Assembly (NCBI GenBank): GCA_946480845.1 | Contig: CAMLLJ010000103.1 | Span: forward strand, 1 to 9,766 | DNA: 9,766 bases | Origin: an uncultured Gemmatimonadota bacterium | GTDB lineage: Bacteria > Gemmatimonadota > Gemmatimonadetes > Gemmatimonadales > GWC2-71-9 | Direction: 5' to 3' | Shown: piece by piece, positions 1-6,222 of the stretch | Position numbering within the stretch: position 1 is the first letter of the stretch | Layout of the letters: each line of letters starts with the position of its first letter | Made by a program: the position numbers and the translations under genes | Notes under the pieces: model-generated | What the model was told of the DNA's origin: nothing | Databases searched by the model: none | What the model saw: only the letters and a program-made list of their open reading frames with translations

Positions 1-332
1 ACCTCGCCCACGCCCGCTCGGGTGACAAGGGCGACACCGCCAACGTCGGGCTGATCGCGCTCGAGCCGGAGTACTACCCGATCCTCGCGCGCGAAGTAAC
101 TCGCGCGCGCGTGGCACGCCACTTCCGCGGCATGGTGAGCGCGGTCGAGCGCTTCGAGCTGCCCAACCTGGGCGCGCTCAATTTCCTTCTGCACGGCGCC
201 CTCGACGGTGGCGGGACGCTCTCGCTCAAGACCGACGCCCAGGGCAAGGTCTATTCGACGGCGCTGCTCCGGATGGAGGTCCCGGTGCCCGCCGCGCTCG
301 CCCGCCGGCTCCGCGCCGCCGGCCCGCCGTGA
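1..332 (+). CDS. AtuA-like C-terminal domain (3' end of gene, partial)
   Basis: The open frame enters from the left edge (first full codon at base 3) and gives 109 residues before TGA at 330-332. The visible part begins LAHARSGDKGDTANVGLIAL. The HARSGDKGD-NVG stretch is, as I recall it, the hallmark of the small ferredoxin-fold domain at the end of AtuA-type proteins (DUF1446 family) or as a stand-alone subunit. AtuA belongs to acyclic terpene (citronellol/geraniol) utilisation clusters beside acyl-CoA carboxylase, dehydrogenase and hydratase genes; its biochemical role is not firmly established. The start lies outside the window, so whether this is the tail of a long AtuA or a separate protein of about 110 residues cannot be decided here. 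The stop overlaps the GTG start of the following crotonase gene by four bases, which implies translational coupling and a shared pathway. Confidence 0.8.
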   Translation, partial: LAHARSGDKGDTANVGLIALEPEYYPILAREVTRARVARHFRGMVSAVERFELPNLGALNFLLHGALDGGGTLSLKTDAQGKVYSTALLRMEVPVPAALARRLRAAGPP

Positions 333-1093
333 GCGACGCCCAACCGCTCCGGTCGGAGCTCGCCGCCGGCGCACTCACGCTCACGCTCGACCGGCCCGAC
401 AAGCGGAACGCGCTCGGCAGCGTCCTGGTGGACGCACTCCATGCGGCGATCGACGCTGCCGACCTCGATGCCGGCGTCCGCGTCATCGTGCTCCGTGGCG
501 CCGGCAACGACTTCTGCGCGGGCGCCGATCTCACCGAGCTCCTTGCCTCCGCCGACCGGACGCTCGCCCAGAACGAGGCCGAGGCACTCCGCCTGGGCTC
601 GCTGTTCTCGCGGCTCCGGTCGTTGCCCATGCCGGTCGTCGCGGTCGTCCAGGGCCGCGCGCTGGCCGGCGGGGCGGGGCTCGCCCTCGCGGCCGACCTG
701 GTGCTCGCGGACGAGGGGGCGCAGATCGGATTTCCCGAGATCCAGCGGGGGTTCGTGCCCGCCATGGTCATGACGCTGCTCCGCCGGGCGGCCGGCGAAA
801 AGCCCGCCTTCGACCTGGTGGCCACGGGCCGGCTGCTTTCGGCCCGGGAAGCCTGCAACCTGGGACTGGTTTCGCGCGTCTGTAGCGGGGGCCGGCTGGC
901 CGAGGAATCCGGGGCGGTCGTGGCCGGGCTGGCGGGCGCCGACCCCTCGGCAATGGCGCTCACCAAGCGGCTTTTCTACGAGCTGGACGGCACCGGCCTT
1001 GCTGAAGGGATCGCCCTGGGCGCGAGGGTAAATGCCGCCGCCCGTTCCACTTCCGGGTTCCGGAAGGCCATCGGGGCGTTCCTCGCGCGATGA
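329..1093 (+). CDS. Enoyl-CoA hydratase/isomerase family protein (crotonase), methylglutaconyl-CoA hydratase-like
   Basis: A 254-residue protein of normal crotonase length that starts at GTG 329 inside the previous stop codon (GTGA overlap). Family marks in order: DRPDKRNAL (residues 21-29), the oxyanion-hole stretch FCAGADL (62-68), the second oxyanion loop AGGAGLAL (113-120), and FPEIQRG (135-141) with the acid residue E137. Classical hydratases use two Glu residues (E144 and E164 in the rat enzyme). The first falls at about G117 here, and only the second is kept as E137. A glycine-type loop followed by a single Glu recalls LiuC-type 3-methylglutaconyl-CoA hydratases. Together with the AtuA-like partner upstream, this makes leucine or isoprenoid acyl-CoA breakdown the best guess. 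The substrate remains inference; a general enoyl-CoA hydratase or an isomerase is possible. Acts in the cytoplasm. Its stop overlaps the next small gene (ATGA). Confidence 0.9.
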   Translation: MSDAQPLRSELAAGALTLTLDRPDKRNALGSVLVDALHAAIDAADLDAGVRVIVLRGAGNDFCAGADLTELLASADRTLAQNEAEALRLGSLFSRLRSLPMPVVAVVQGRALAGGAGLALAADLVLADEGAQIGFPEIQRGFVPAMVMTLLRRAAGEKPAFDLVATGRLLSAREACNLGLVSRVCSGGRLAEESGAVVAGLAGADPSAMALTKRLFYELDGTGLAEGIALGARVNAAARSTSGFRKAIGAFLAR

Positions 1094-1269
1094 CGCGCCA
1101 GGCCCTGGCACTTGCGGGTATGTTGTTGGCGGTGCTGGGGTTAGCCTATGAGCTGCGGGTGGTGGTCTGGTTGGCGACGGCGCTGCTGGCCGCCTCGGTG
1201 GCCTGGCGCCTGATCGAGTCACGGCGGCGGGACCACCCCGGTCAGGATGGGGACAATCGAGGAAGTTGA
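1090..1269 (+). CDS. Small two-helix membrane protein (59 aa), hypothetical
   Basis: A 59-residue frame starts at ATG 1090, overlapping the crotonase stop by four bases (ATGA), and ends with TGA at 1267-1269. The translation has two hydrophobic segments, about residues 5-20 (ALALAGMLLAVLGLAY) and 24-42 (VVVWLATALLAASVAW and onward), with a short ELR turn between them. A hydrophilic tail rich in Arg, Asp and Gly follows. This is a helical-hairpin inner-membrane protein, with both ends probably on the same side; the arginines after helix 2 suggest the cytoplasm by the positive-inside rule. I do not recognise the family. The stop-start coupling and the clean hydrophobic pattern argue for a real gene, although its short length makes it easy to miss. 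No function is proposed. Confidence 0.6.
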   Translation: MTRQALALAGMLLAVLGLAYELRVVVWLATALLAASVAWRLIESRRRDHPGQDGDNRGS

Positions 1270-1295
1270 CGCTTTACGCATGGACTGCCGCTTTT

Positions 1296-1350
1296 GGCAA
1301 CGGGTTGCCCAGCAAGGGGTTACGGGACCGAAATCGCGGATACCCGTTGC
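1296..1350. repeat. Inverted repeats in the leader of the barrel gene
   Basis: The spacer 1270-1471 holds no convincing gene. GGCAACGGGTTGCC at 1296-1309 is a 14-base interrupted palindrome (6-bp arms, 2-base centre). In addition, GCAACGGGT at 1297-1305 is exactly complementary to ACCCGTTGC at 1342-1350, so two mutually exclusive pairings exist. These could be an operator, a weak terminator for the upstream operon, or part of a long 5' leader for the barrel gene at 1472. There is no T tract. I see no good -35/-10 pair; TATATG at 1382-1387 is the most AT-rich hexamer but has no partner at the right distance. Confidence 0.35.
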
Positions 1351-1460
1351 GAAACGGACAGGAATTGCTAACTTCGCTGGTTATATGGCTGGGCTTCACC
1401 GCCGCCAGGCGGCTGCAGGGAGAGGGTAAAGGGGCACCTCAACAGGTCAACCGGGGACTC

Positions 1461-1466
1461 AGGAGG
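1461..1466 (+). promoter_or_regulatory. Strong Shine-Dalgarno site AGGAGG
   Basis: A full AGGAGG lies five bases before ATG 1472. It is the best ribosome-binding site in the window and fixes the start of the barrel protein. It also implies high translation, as expected for an abundant envelope protein. Confidence 0.85.
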
Positions 1467-1471
1467 AAGGC

Positions 1472-2050
1472 ATGAAGGGAATGTTGAAGGGTGTTGCGGC
1501 TCTCGCGCTGTCGACCGCTCTGTTCGCGTCGGCTGCACAGGCCCAGACGCCGGTGTCGTTCGGCCTCGGCGGCGGCGTCACGCTGCCCCTTGGCGACTTC
1601 GGCGACGCGGCCAAGACCGGGTTCCACGGAACCGGTCTCGTCGAGTTCCAGCCGGCCAGCCTGCCGGTCGGGATCCGTCTCGACGGCACGTACCACCGCA
1701 TCGGCTTCAGCGACCTGCAGGAGGACTTCGCGGGCCCGGGCAACTTCCAGATGATCACGGGCACCCTGAACGGCGTCTACACGTTCCAGACGTCGCCGGA
1801 CTCGAAGTTCCACCCGTACATCATCGCGGGCGCCGGTGTGTACAACTTCAAGGCGAACTTCGACGACTTCGATGACGATTCGGAGACCAAGTTCGGCATC
1901 AACGGCGGCGCCGGCTTCAACATGGGCATGGGCAGCGCCTCGATCTTCGTCGAGGGCCGCTTCCACAATGTCTTCACCGAGGGCTCGAGCACGAACTTCG
2001 TGCCGGTCACGCTCGGCGTCCGCTTCGGCGGCAGCGGGACGGCGATGTAA
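1472..2050 (+). CDS. Outer-membrane beta-barrel protein
   Basis: 192 residues. The N terminus is a classical Sec signal peptide: MKGMLK, a hydrophobic core (GVAALALSTALFA), then SAAQAQ with likely cleavage after AQA at about residue 24. The mature part of about 168 residues alternates polar and hydrophobic or aromatic residues (for example SFGLGGGVTLPLGDF, GIRLDGTYHRIGF, HPYIIAGAGVYNF, ASIFVEGRFHNVF). It has Gly-rich turns and an acidic loop around DDFDDDSE, which is typical of a small eight-stranded barrel of the OmpA/OmpX-like 'outer membrane protein beta-barrel' group. The last strand reads FVPVTLGVRF and is followed by a seven-residue tail GGSGTAM, so the terminal aromatic of a standard barrel-assembly signal is not at the extreme end. 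It is a single-gene unit with its own terminator. Specific function is unknown; adhesion, envelope stability or small-molecule passage are only family possibilities. Confidence 0.85.
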   Translation: MKGMLKGVAALALSTALFASAAQAQTPVSFGLGGGVTLPLGDFGDAAKTGFHGTGLVEFQPASLPVGIRLDGTYHRIGFSDLQEDFAGPGNFQMITGTLNGVYTFQTSPDSKFHPYIIAGAGVYNFKANFDDFDDDSETKFGINGGAGFNMGMGSASIFVEGRFHNVFTEGSSTNFVPVTLGVRFGGSGTAM

Positions 2051-2070
2051 TCCTGCTGGATGAGTTCGGA

Positions 2071-2103
2071 AACGCCCCGCCACACGGCGGGGCGTTTTCT
2101 TTT
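2071..2103 (+). terminator. Intrinsic terminator after the barrel gene
   Basis: An 11-bp perfect stem (2071-2081 with 2086-2096, core CGCCCCGCC/GGCGGGGCG), loop ACAC, followed by TTTTCTTTT at 2095-2103. It lies 20 bases after the TAA stop of the barrel gene and is a textbook rho-independent terminator. Confidence 0.93.
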
Positions 2104-2177
2104 CCGGCCACCACGTGCGATCGGCGATGGAGTTCAATCGCAGTCCCGCGCGCCCATGGCCGCGGCTGCGCTCGAGT

Positions 2178-2208
2178 GATGGGGCGGACGATCGTCGTCC
2201 GCCCCATC
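2178..2208 (+). promoter_or_regulatory. Perfect 14-bp hairpin at the recQ start region
   Basis: Arms GATGGGGCGGACGA (2178-2191) and TCGTCCGCCCCATC (2195-2208) are exactly complementary around the three-base loop TCG; two further G-T pairs could extend the stem. No T tract follows, so this is not an ordinary terminator. It ends seven bases before ATG 2216 and occupies the place where a ribosome-binding site would be. A translational or attenuation control of the helicase gene is the obvious reading, but this is inference. Confidence 0.7.
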
Positions 2209-2215
2209 GTGCTGC

Positions 2216-3610
2216 ATGAACCCCCGCTACGCCGACGCCTGCCGCCTGCTCGAGGCGCACTTCGGCTTCCCGGCCTTCCGCCCGATGCAGGGCCGGATCG
2301 TCCGCTCGGTCCTGGCCGGCCGGGACACGCTCGGCGTGCTGCCGACGGGCGGAGGGAAGTCCGTCTGCTTCCAGGTACCCGCCCTGGTGCTCGGCGGCTT
2401 CACCGTGGTCATCTCGCCGCTCATCGCACTGATGGAGGACCAGGTGCGCGCCGCGCGGTCCCGCGGGCTGGCCGCGGCGAGCCTTGCCGGGCCGCTCGAG
2501 CCGGCCGACATCTCGGCGGTTTTCGACCGCCTTGCGCGCGGCGAGGTGCGGCTGCTCTACACCTCGCCGGAACGGCTCGGCAGGGCCGCCGATGCACTGA
2601 CCATCCGCGGACTCCGTCCGGCGCTGCTTGCCGTGGACGAGGCGCATTGCATCGCCGAGTGGGGCCACGATTTCCGGCCGAGCTACCGGCTCCTCGCCGC
2701 GGCGCGCGAGCGCCTGGGCCGGCCACCCGTCGTGGCGCTCACCGGCAGCGCCACGCCCCGGGTCCGGGAGGAGATCATCTCGGCGCTCGGCCTCGGCGGG
2801 CCGCAGCGCGACTGCGACCTCCACCTGGCGTCCTTCGACCGCCGGAATCTCTGGTTCGGCGTCTGCCCGGTCGCGTCGGAGCGGGAGCGGCTGGACACGC
2901 TGCTCGGCCTGCTCCGGGAGCGCGAGTCCCTCGCGATCGTCTATGCGCCGACCCGCAGGAGCACCGAGGCGCTCGCTTCGGCGCTGCGCCATGCCGGGCA
3001 TGTGGCGATTGCCTACCATGCCGGCCTCGACCGCGAAGTCCGCGGCGAGCGCCTGCTGCGGTTCCTCGCCGGCGAGCTCGGCGTCGTCGTCGCCACTTCC
3101 GCGTTCGGCATGGGCATCGACAAGCCCGACGTCCGCCTGGTGGTGCACTGGTCCATGCCGCCGACGCCCGAGTCGTACTACCAGGAAGCCGGAAGGGCGG
3201 GCCGGGACGGTGGTGCCGCGCGCTGTGTGCTCCTGCACCGGCGCGGCGACGCCGAGGTGCACCGGCGCCAGCTCGACGTCACGTTTCCGGACCACAAGCT
3301 CGTCGAAGAGGTCTGGACCGGGCGCCGCCCGGCGGCCCGGCTGCCGCGCGCTGTGGCCGAATCGGTCGAGCGCCTGAAGGCTGAGCTGAAGCCCGGGCGC
3401 GGCGCGGTGAACTGGAAGCGGGTCGACGCGCGGAGGGCGGCCGCACTCGCGCGGATCCAGGCGGTGGAGCGCTATGCGAGGCGACGCAGCTGCCTGCGCG
3501 CCGAGCTGATGGGGTACTTTGGCGAGCGGGTGGACCGGTGCGCGGGCTGCGAACGCTGCACGGCGCGCCCGGCCGGGTTCGCGCGGATCTGGCGCCGCGT
3601 CATGGGGTGA
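2216..3610 (+). CDS. recQ: RecQ-family ATP-dependent DNA helicase, short form
   Basis: 464 residues with a complete 3'-5' superfamily 2 helicase core: motif 0 FGFPAFRPMQ (16-25), Walker A PTGGGKS (43-49), DEAH box with the RecQ aromatic-rich loop DEAHCIAEWGHDFRP (141-155), motif III as LTGSAT (175-180, where LTATA is usual), motif IV IVYAPTRRS (241-249), motif V TSAFGMGIDKPDVR (294-307), and motif VI YYQEAGRAGRDG (321-332). A zinc site with four Cys (C426, C442, C445, C448) follows in the RecQ context RRSCLRAELMGYFGE. The protein ends 16 residues later, so the winged-helix and HRDC domains of the roughly 610-residue E. coli enzyme are absent. The start is forced: the in-frame stop at 2177-2179 has no start codon between it and ATG 2216, and motif 0 excludes later starts. 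No Shine-Dalgarno is visible. Its role is DNA unwinding in recombination and fork repair. Its 3' end overlaps the convergent gene by 11 bases. Confidence 0.93.
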   Translation: MNPRYADACRLLEAHFGFPAFRPMQGRIVRSVLAGRDTLGVLPTGGGKSVCFQVPALVLGGFTVVISPLIALMEDQVRAARSRGLAAASLAGPLEPADISAVFDRLARGEVRLLYTSPERLGRAADALTIRGLRPALLAVDEAHCIAEWGHDFRPSYRLLAAARERLGRPPVVALTGSATPRVREEIISALGLGGPQRDCDLHLASFDRRNLWFGVCPVASERERLDTLLGLLRERESLAIVYAPTRRSTEALASALRHAGHVAIAYHAGLDREVRGERLLRFLAGELGVVVATSAFGMGIDKPDVRLVVHWSMPPTPESYYQEAGRAGRDGGAARCVLLHRRGDAEVHRRQLDVTFPDHKLVEEVWTGRRPAARLPRAVAESVERLKAELKPGRGAVNWKRVDARRAAALARIQAVERYARRRSCLRAELMGYFGERVDRCAGCERCTARPAGFARIWRRVMG

Positions 3611-4784
3611 GCACTTCCTCGATGCGATAGATGCGCCCGGAGGCATACACGACGTACACCTCGCCGTCCGAGTCTTCGCCGAACGACACGGCGTTGTCGG
3701 TCAGCCCGCCCGCGAGCGGCGCCGGAAGCTCCGGGTACGCCTGCATGGCCTCGCCGCCCACCAGCCGGAAGCTCCGGATCCATCCGCCGCAGAAGTCGCT
3801 GTAGAGATAGGTGCCGCGCAGGGCGGGGAAGTCGCTCCCGCGATAGACGTGCCCGCCGGTGACCGAGCAGGCGTTGCCCGCATGCGGATACTGGACCAGC
3901 GGCGTCACCAGGCCCGCCGTCTCGCAGCCCGCGGCCGGCTCGAAACATCCGTCGCCCTCCATGAAGGGCCAGCCGAAGTTGTTCCCCCCTTCGATGGGCG
4001 ACTCGAGCACATTCACCTCCTCGAGCAGGTCCTCGCCCACGTCGCCCACGTAGAGGTCTCCCGTCTCGCGGTCGAAGCTCCAGCGCCACGGGTTGCGGAA
4101 GCCGAGCTGCCAGATCTCCGGCCGCCAGCCGGGGCGCGCGAGGTACGGATTGTCGGGGGGAACGGCGTACGGCGTGCCGGCGTCCACGTCGATGCGCAGC
4201 ATCTTGCCCATGAACGAGCCGCTGTCCTGCGCCTCGCTCGCGGGCCCGGCCCCCGGCACCCCGTCTCCGAATGCGACGTAGAGCATGCCGTCGGGACCGA
4301 AGCCGATGCGGCCGCCGTAGAGCACGGCCCCCGCCGGCTGCGGCTGGGCGAGGATGGTCAGCTCGCTGGCGGCGTCGGCAGCATCGCCCGACGGGTCCGC
4401 CGTGAAGCGGGCGACCTGCGAGCTGCCGTCGTTGGCCACGTAGTAGACGTAGAGCTGCCGGTTCACGGCATACCGCGGATGGAAGGCGATGCTGTAGACG
4501 CCGTACTCGCCGGCACCGCCGGTGCGGGACGTGAGATCGAGGAAGGGGGCTGGCTGGCGGACGCGGTTCTTCCGGAGGTGGATCGTGCCGCCACGCTCGA
4601 CGACGAGCAGGCGCTCGCGGTCGCCGGGCGGCGAGGCGACGAAGATGGAGAAGTCGTAACCGCTGTCCACCGGCGCGAGCCGGAGTCCCGCGGCCGGCGG
4701 CGGGTTCTCCTCCGTTCCGCATCCCGCGGCGAGCGCCGCGAGGCAGGCGAGCCAGGGACCTGTGTGCCAGCTCAATCGAATCAC
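3600..4784 (-). CDS. PQQ-dependent sugar (glucose/sorbosone) dehydrogenase-like lipoprotein
   Basis: Taking GTG 4784 as start gives 394 residues. GGAG eight bases upstream supports it, and a hydrophobic signal with a candidate lipobox (LAAGC, Cys22) follows at once. An ATG at 4850 would add 22 unlike residues in front of the signal. The body is the six-bladed propeller of the soluble-glucose-dehydrogenase/YliI/HIPL family: [12 protein letters not shown] (59-70), [19 protein letters not shown] (97-115), [19 protein letters not shown] (157-175), GKMLRIDVD (193-201), [14 protein letters not shown] (225-238), [17 protein letters not shown] (242-258), NNFGWP (268-273). Family members oxidise aldose sugars with PQQ in the periplasm. 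The usual His of the H-x-GG-x-FGPDG motif reads Leu155 here ([13 protein letters not shown]), so catalysis is doubtful. R230 is kept. The gene is divergent from the acyl-CoA dehydrogenase and convergent with recQ. The -3 lipobox position is Ala, slightly off consensus. Confidence 0.88.
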   Translation of the reverse strand: MIRLSWHTGPWLACLAALAAGCGTEENPPPAAGLRLAPVDSGYDFSIFVASPPGDRERLLVVERGGTIHLRKNRVRQPAPFLDLTSRTGGAGEYGVYSIAFHPRYAVNRQLYVYYVANDGSSQVARFTADPSGDAADAASELTILAQPQPAGAVLYGGRIGFGPDGMLYVAFGDGVPGAGPASEAQDSGSFMGKMLRIDVDAGTPYAVPPDNPYLARPGWRPEIWQLGFRNPWRWSFDRETGDLYVGDVGEDLLEEVNVLESPIEGGNNFGWPFMEGDGCFEPAAGCETAGLVTPLVQYPHAGNACSVTGGHVYRGSDFPALRGTYLYSDFCGGWIRSFRLVGGEAMQAYPELPAPLAGGLTDNAVSFGEDSDGEVYVVYASGRIYRIEEVLTP

Positions 4785-4816
4785 GTCATCCGCTCCGGAC
4801 CAGGCTGCTGTCCCGC

Positions 4817-4822
4817 TATATT
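4817..4822 (+). promoter_or_regulatory. Candidate -10 element TATATT in the divergent spacer
   Basis: TATATT is the only AT-rich hexamer between the two divergent genes (4785-4867), 45 bases before the acyl-CoA dehydrogenase start. No good -35 is seen at 16-18 bases upstream (4794-4799 reads TCCGGA). Read on the other strand the same island gives TATAGC, so it may serve both directions. Weak evidence. Confidence 0.4.
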
Positions 4823-4867
4823 CCGCCGCATCCGAGTCGTCACCTCTCACTTGAGCCCGCGGGCACC

Positions 4868-6085
4868 ATGGATCTGTCGCTCTACTTCTCCGAACAGCAG
4901 TACCAGGTTCGCGACATGGTGCGCGAATTCTCCCGGGACGAGATCGCTCCCGTCGCCAGGGAGCTGGACCAGACGTCGACCTTCCCCTGGGAGAACATCA
5001 GGAAGATGGGCGAGCTGGGCCTGCTCGGCGTGCCCTGGAGCGAGGAGCTGGGCGGCGCCGGGATGGACCAGCTCTCATACTATGTCACCATCCATGAAAT
5101 GGCGAAGGTGGATGCGAGCCACGCGCTCACCATCAGCGCCCACACCAACCTGGGCACCTCGCCCATCGTCGAGTTCGGGACCGAGGAGCAGCGCCGCCGG
5201 TACGTGCCGCTGCTCGCTTCGGGCAAGGTGCTGGGCGGGTTCGGCCTGACCGAGCACGGCGCCGGCAGCGATGCCGGCGGCACCGCCTCCACCGCCGTGG
5301 ACAAGGGCGACCACTACCTGCTCAACGGCTCCAAGGTCTTCATCACGCACGCGGGCGTCGGCGAGATCTTCTCCGTCACCGCGCGCACCGAGCCGGGCAG
5401 CGGCAACAAGGGCATCACCAGCTTCATCGTCACCAAGGACACGGTGGACCTGGAGAAGTGCCGTGCGCTCGGCGTGGGACACGCGCCGGACCTCGCAAAG
5501 ACTCCCGGCGTCCGGGCCGGCAAGAAGGAAGACAAGATGGGCTGGCGCGCGAGCGACACCCGGGAGCTCGTCTTCGAGGATGCCGTGGTCCCCAAGGAGA
5601 ACGTCCTGGGCACGGTGGGGCTCGGGTTCGTCAACTTCCTCCGGACGCTGGACGCCGGCCGCATCGGGATCGCGGCACTGTCGCTCGGCATCGCCGAAGG
5701 CGCGTACGATGCCGCGCTGGCGTACGCGGGCGCCCGGAAGCAGTTTGGCCGGCCGATCGGGAGCTTCCAGGGCATCCACTTCCAGCTTGCCGACATGGCG
5801 CTCGAGATCGAGGCAGGCACCCACCTGCTGTACCACGCCGCCTGGCTCAAGCAGCACGGCAAGCCGTTCAAGAAGGAAGCGGCGATGGCCAAGCTGTTCT
5901 GCTCCGAGCTCGCCATGCGCGCCACGACCACCGCCGTGCAGATCTTCGGCGGCTACGGCTACACCACCGACTACCCGGTCGAGCGCATGATGCGAGACGC
6001 CAAGGTCTGCGAGATCGGGGAGGGGACGAGCGAGATCCAGCGGATCGTGATTGCGAGGCATATTCTGGGGGATGTCGTGCGGTAG
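4868..6085 (+). CDS. Acyl-CoA dehydrogenase (FAD)
   Basis: 405 residues. It introduces the alpha,beta double bond into acyl-CoA thioesters and passes electrons to ETF, in the cytoplasm. Domains: an N-terminal helical part (1-115); the middle beta domain with signature [13 protein letters not shown] (125-137, His130 where Pro is commonest); and the C-terminal helical domain with [20 protein letters not shown] (265-284), [21 protein letters not shown] (290-310) and [21 protein letters not shown] (359-379). The catalytic base is E385 in the EGTSEIQR motif, the usual place in short- and medium-chain enzymes. It is about 20 residues longer than the common 380. The surplus is between FIVTK (186-190) and [14 protein letters not shown] (218-231), where about 25 residues replace a short turn. 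No clear Shine-Dalgarno precedes ATG 4868. The chain-length preference is not readable; a branched or isoprenoid substrate would fit the AtuA-like gene and crotonase at the left of the window. Confidence 0.95.
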   Translation: MDLSLYFSEQQYQVRDMVREFSRDEIAPVARELDQTSTFPWENIRKMGELGLLGVPWSEELGGAGMDQLSYYVTIHEMAKVDASHALTISAHTNLGTSPIVEFGTEEQRRRYVPLLASGKVLGGFGLTEHGAGSDAGGTASTAVDKGDHYLLNGSKVFITHAGVGEIFSVTARTEPGSGNKGITSFIVTKDTVDLEKCRALGVGHAPDLAKTPGVRAGKKEDKMGWRASDTRELVFEDAVVPKENVLGTVGLGFVNFLRTLDAGRIGIAALSLGIAEGAYDAALAYAGARKQFGRPIGSFQGIHFQLADMALEIEAGTHLLYHAAWLKQHGKPFKKEAAMAKLFCSELAMRATTTAVQIFGGYGYTTDYPVERMMRDAKVCEIGEGTSEIQRIVIARHILGDVVR

Positions 6086-6092
6086 GCGTCCG

Positions 6093-6121
6093 TTGCCCTA
6101 AAGTCCATCCCCCCATATAAT
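6093..6121 (+). promoter_or_regulatory. Sigma70-type promoter of the RNase E/G gene
   Basis: TTGCCC (6093-6098), a 17-base spacer, and a perfect TATAAT (6116-6121). Transcription would start near 6128, which leaves a leader of about 95 bases before the TTG start codon. The -35 begins eight bases after the acyl-CoA dehydrogenase stop, and no terminator intervenes, so some readthrough is likely. Confidence 0.8.
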
Positions 6122-6158
6122 TAGCCATTCGATTGCCACTGGCGTCCAGGCTGCCCGG

Positions 6159-6203
6159 CGACTCCGCTTGAGTCGGCCCGGCCTCCGGGCCGCGGGCCCC
6201 GAC
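6159..6203 (+). promoter_or_regulatory. GC-rich hairpins in the RNase E/G 5' leader
   Basis: Two neighbouring hairpins fit: CGACTC/GAGTCG (6159-6164 with 6170-6175, loop CGCTT) and CGGCCCGG/CCGGGCCG (6174-6181 with 6185-6192, loop CCT). They share two bases, and GTCGG/CCGAC (6172-6176 with 6199-6203) could close a larger form. E. coli rne is known to control its own mRNA through leader hairpins; a similar feedback here is inference only. Confidence 0.5.
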
Positions 6204-6208
6204 TGCGC

Positions 6209-6213
6209 AAGGA
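6209..6213 (+). promoter_or_regulatory. Shine-Dalgarno AAGGA deciding a TTG start
   Basis: AAGGA ends nine bases before TTG 6223. With the conserved N terminus KREILINGSQRETRVA directly after that codon, it supports TTG as the true start rather than a later ATG. Confidence 0.7.
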
Positions 6214-6222
6214 CTTCTCCGC

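Noticed and set aside
1266..1294. Promoter with -35 TTGACG at 1266-1271
   Set aside because: No -10-like hexamer occurs 16-18 bases downstream (1289-1294 reads CGCTTT), and the box overlaps the stop of the small membrane-protein gene.
1247..1475. Two short plus-strand frames (1247-1429 and 1266-1475) in the leader of the barrel gene
   Set aside because: Both lack a ribosome-binding site and a recognisable composition. One overlaps the ATG of the barrel gene, the other overlaps the end of the better-supported 59-residue gene.
2178..2208. Second intrinsic terminator before recQ
   Set aside because: The stem is strong, but the following bases (GTGCTGC) contain no T tract, and a good terminator already stands at 2071-2103.
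1439..3646. 735-residue minus-strand open frame opposite the barrel and recQ genes
   Set aside because: It is antisense to two well-recognised proteins, rich in Arg/Ala/Pro/His without any motif, and explained by high GC at third codon positions suppressing stops.
4785..4850. ATG 4850 as start of the PQQ-dehydrogenase-like protein
   Set aside because: It would place 22 acidic/polar residues ahead of the signal peptide and span the promoter island; GTG 4784 with GGAG upstream gives a proper lipoprotein signal.
3519..5249. 576-residue plus-strand frame opposite the PQQ-dehydrogenase-like gene
   Set aside because: No domain pattern, low-complexity composition, and it runs across the divergent promoter region and into the acyl-CoA dehydrogenase in another frame.
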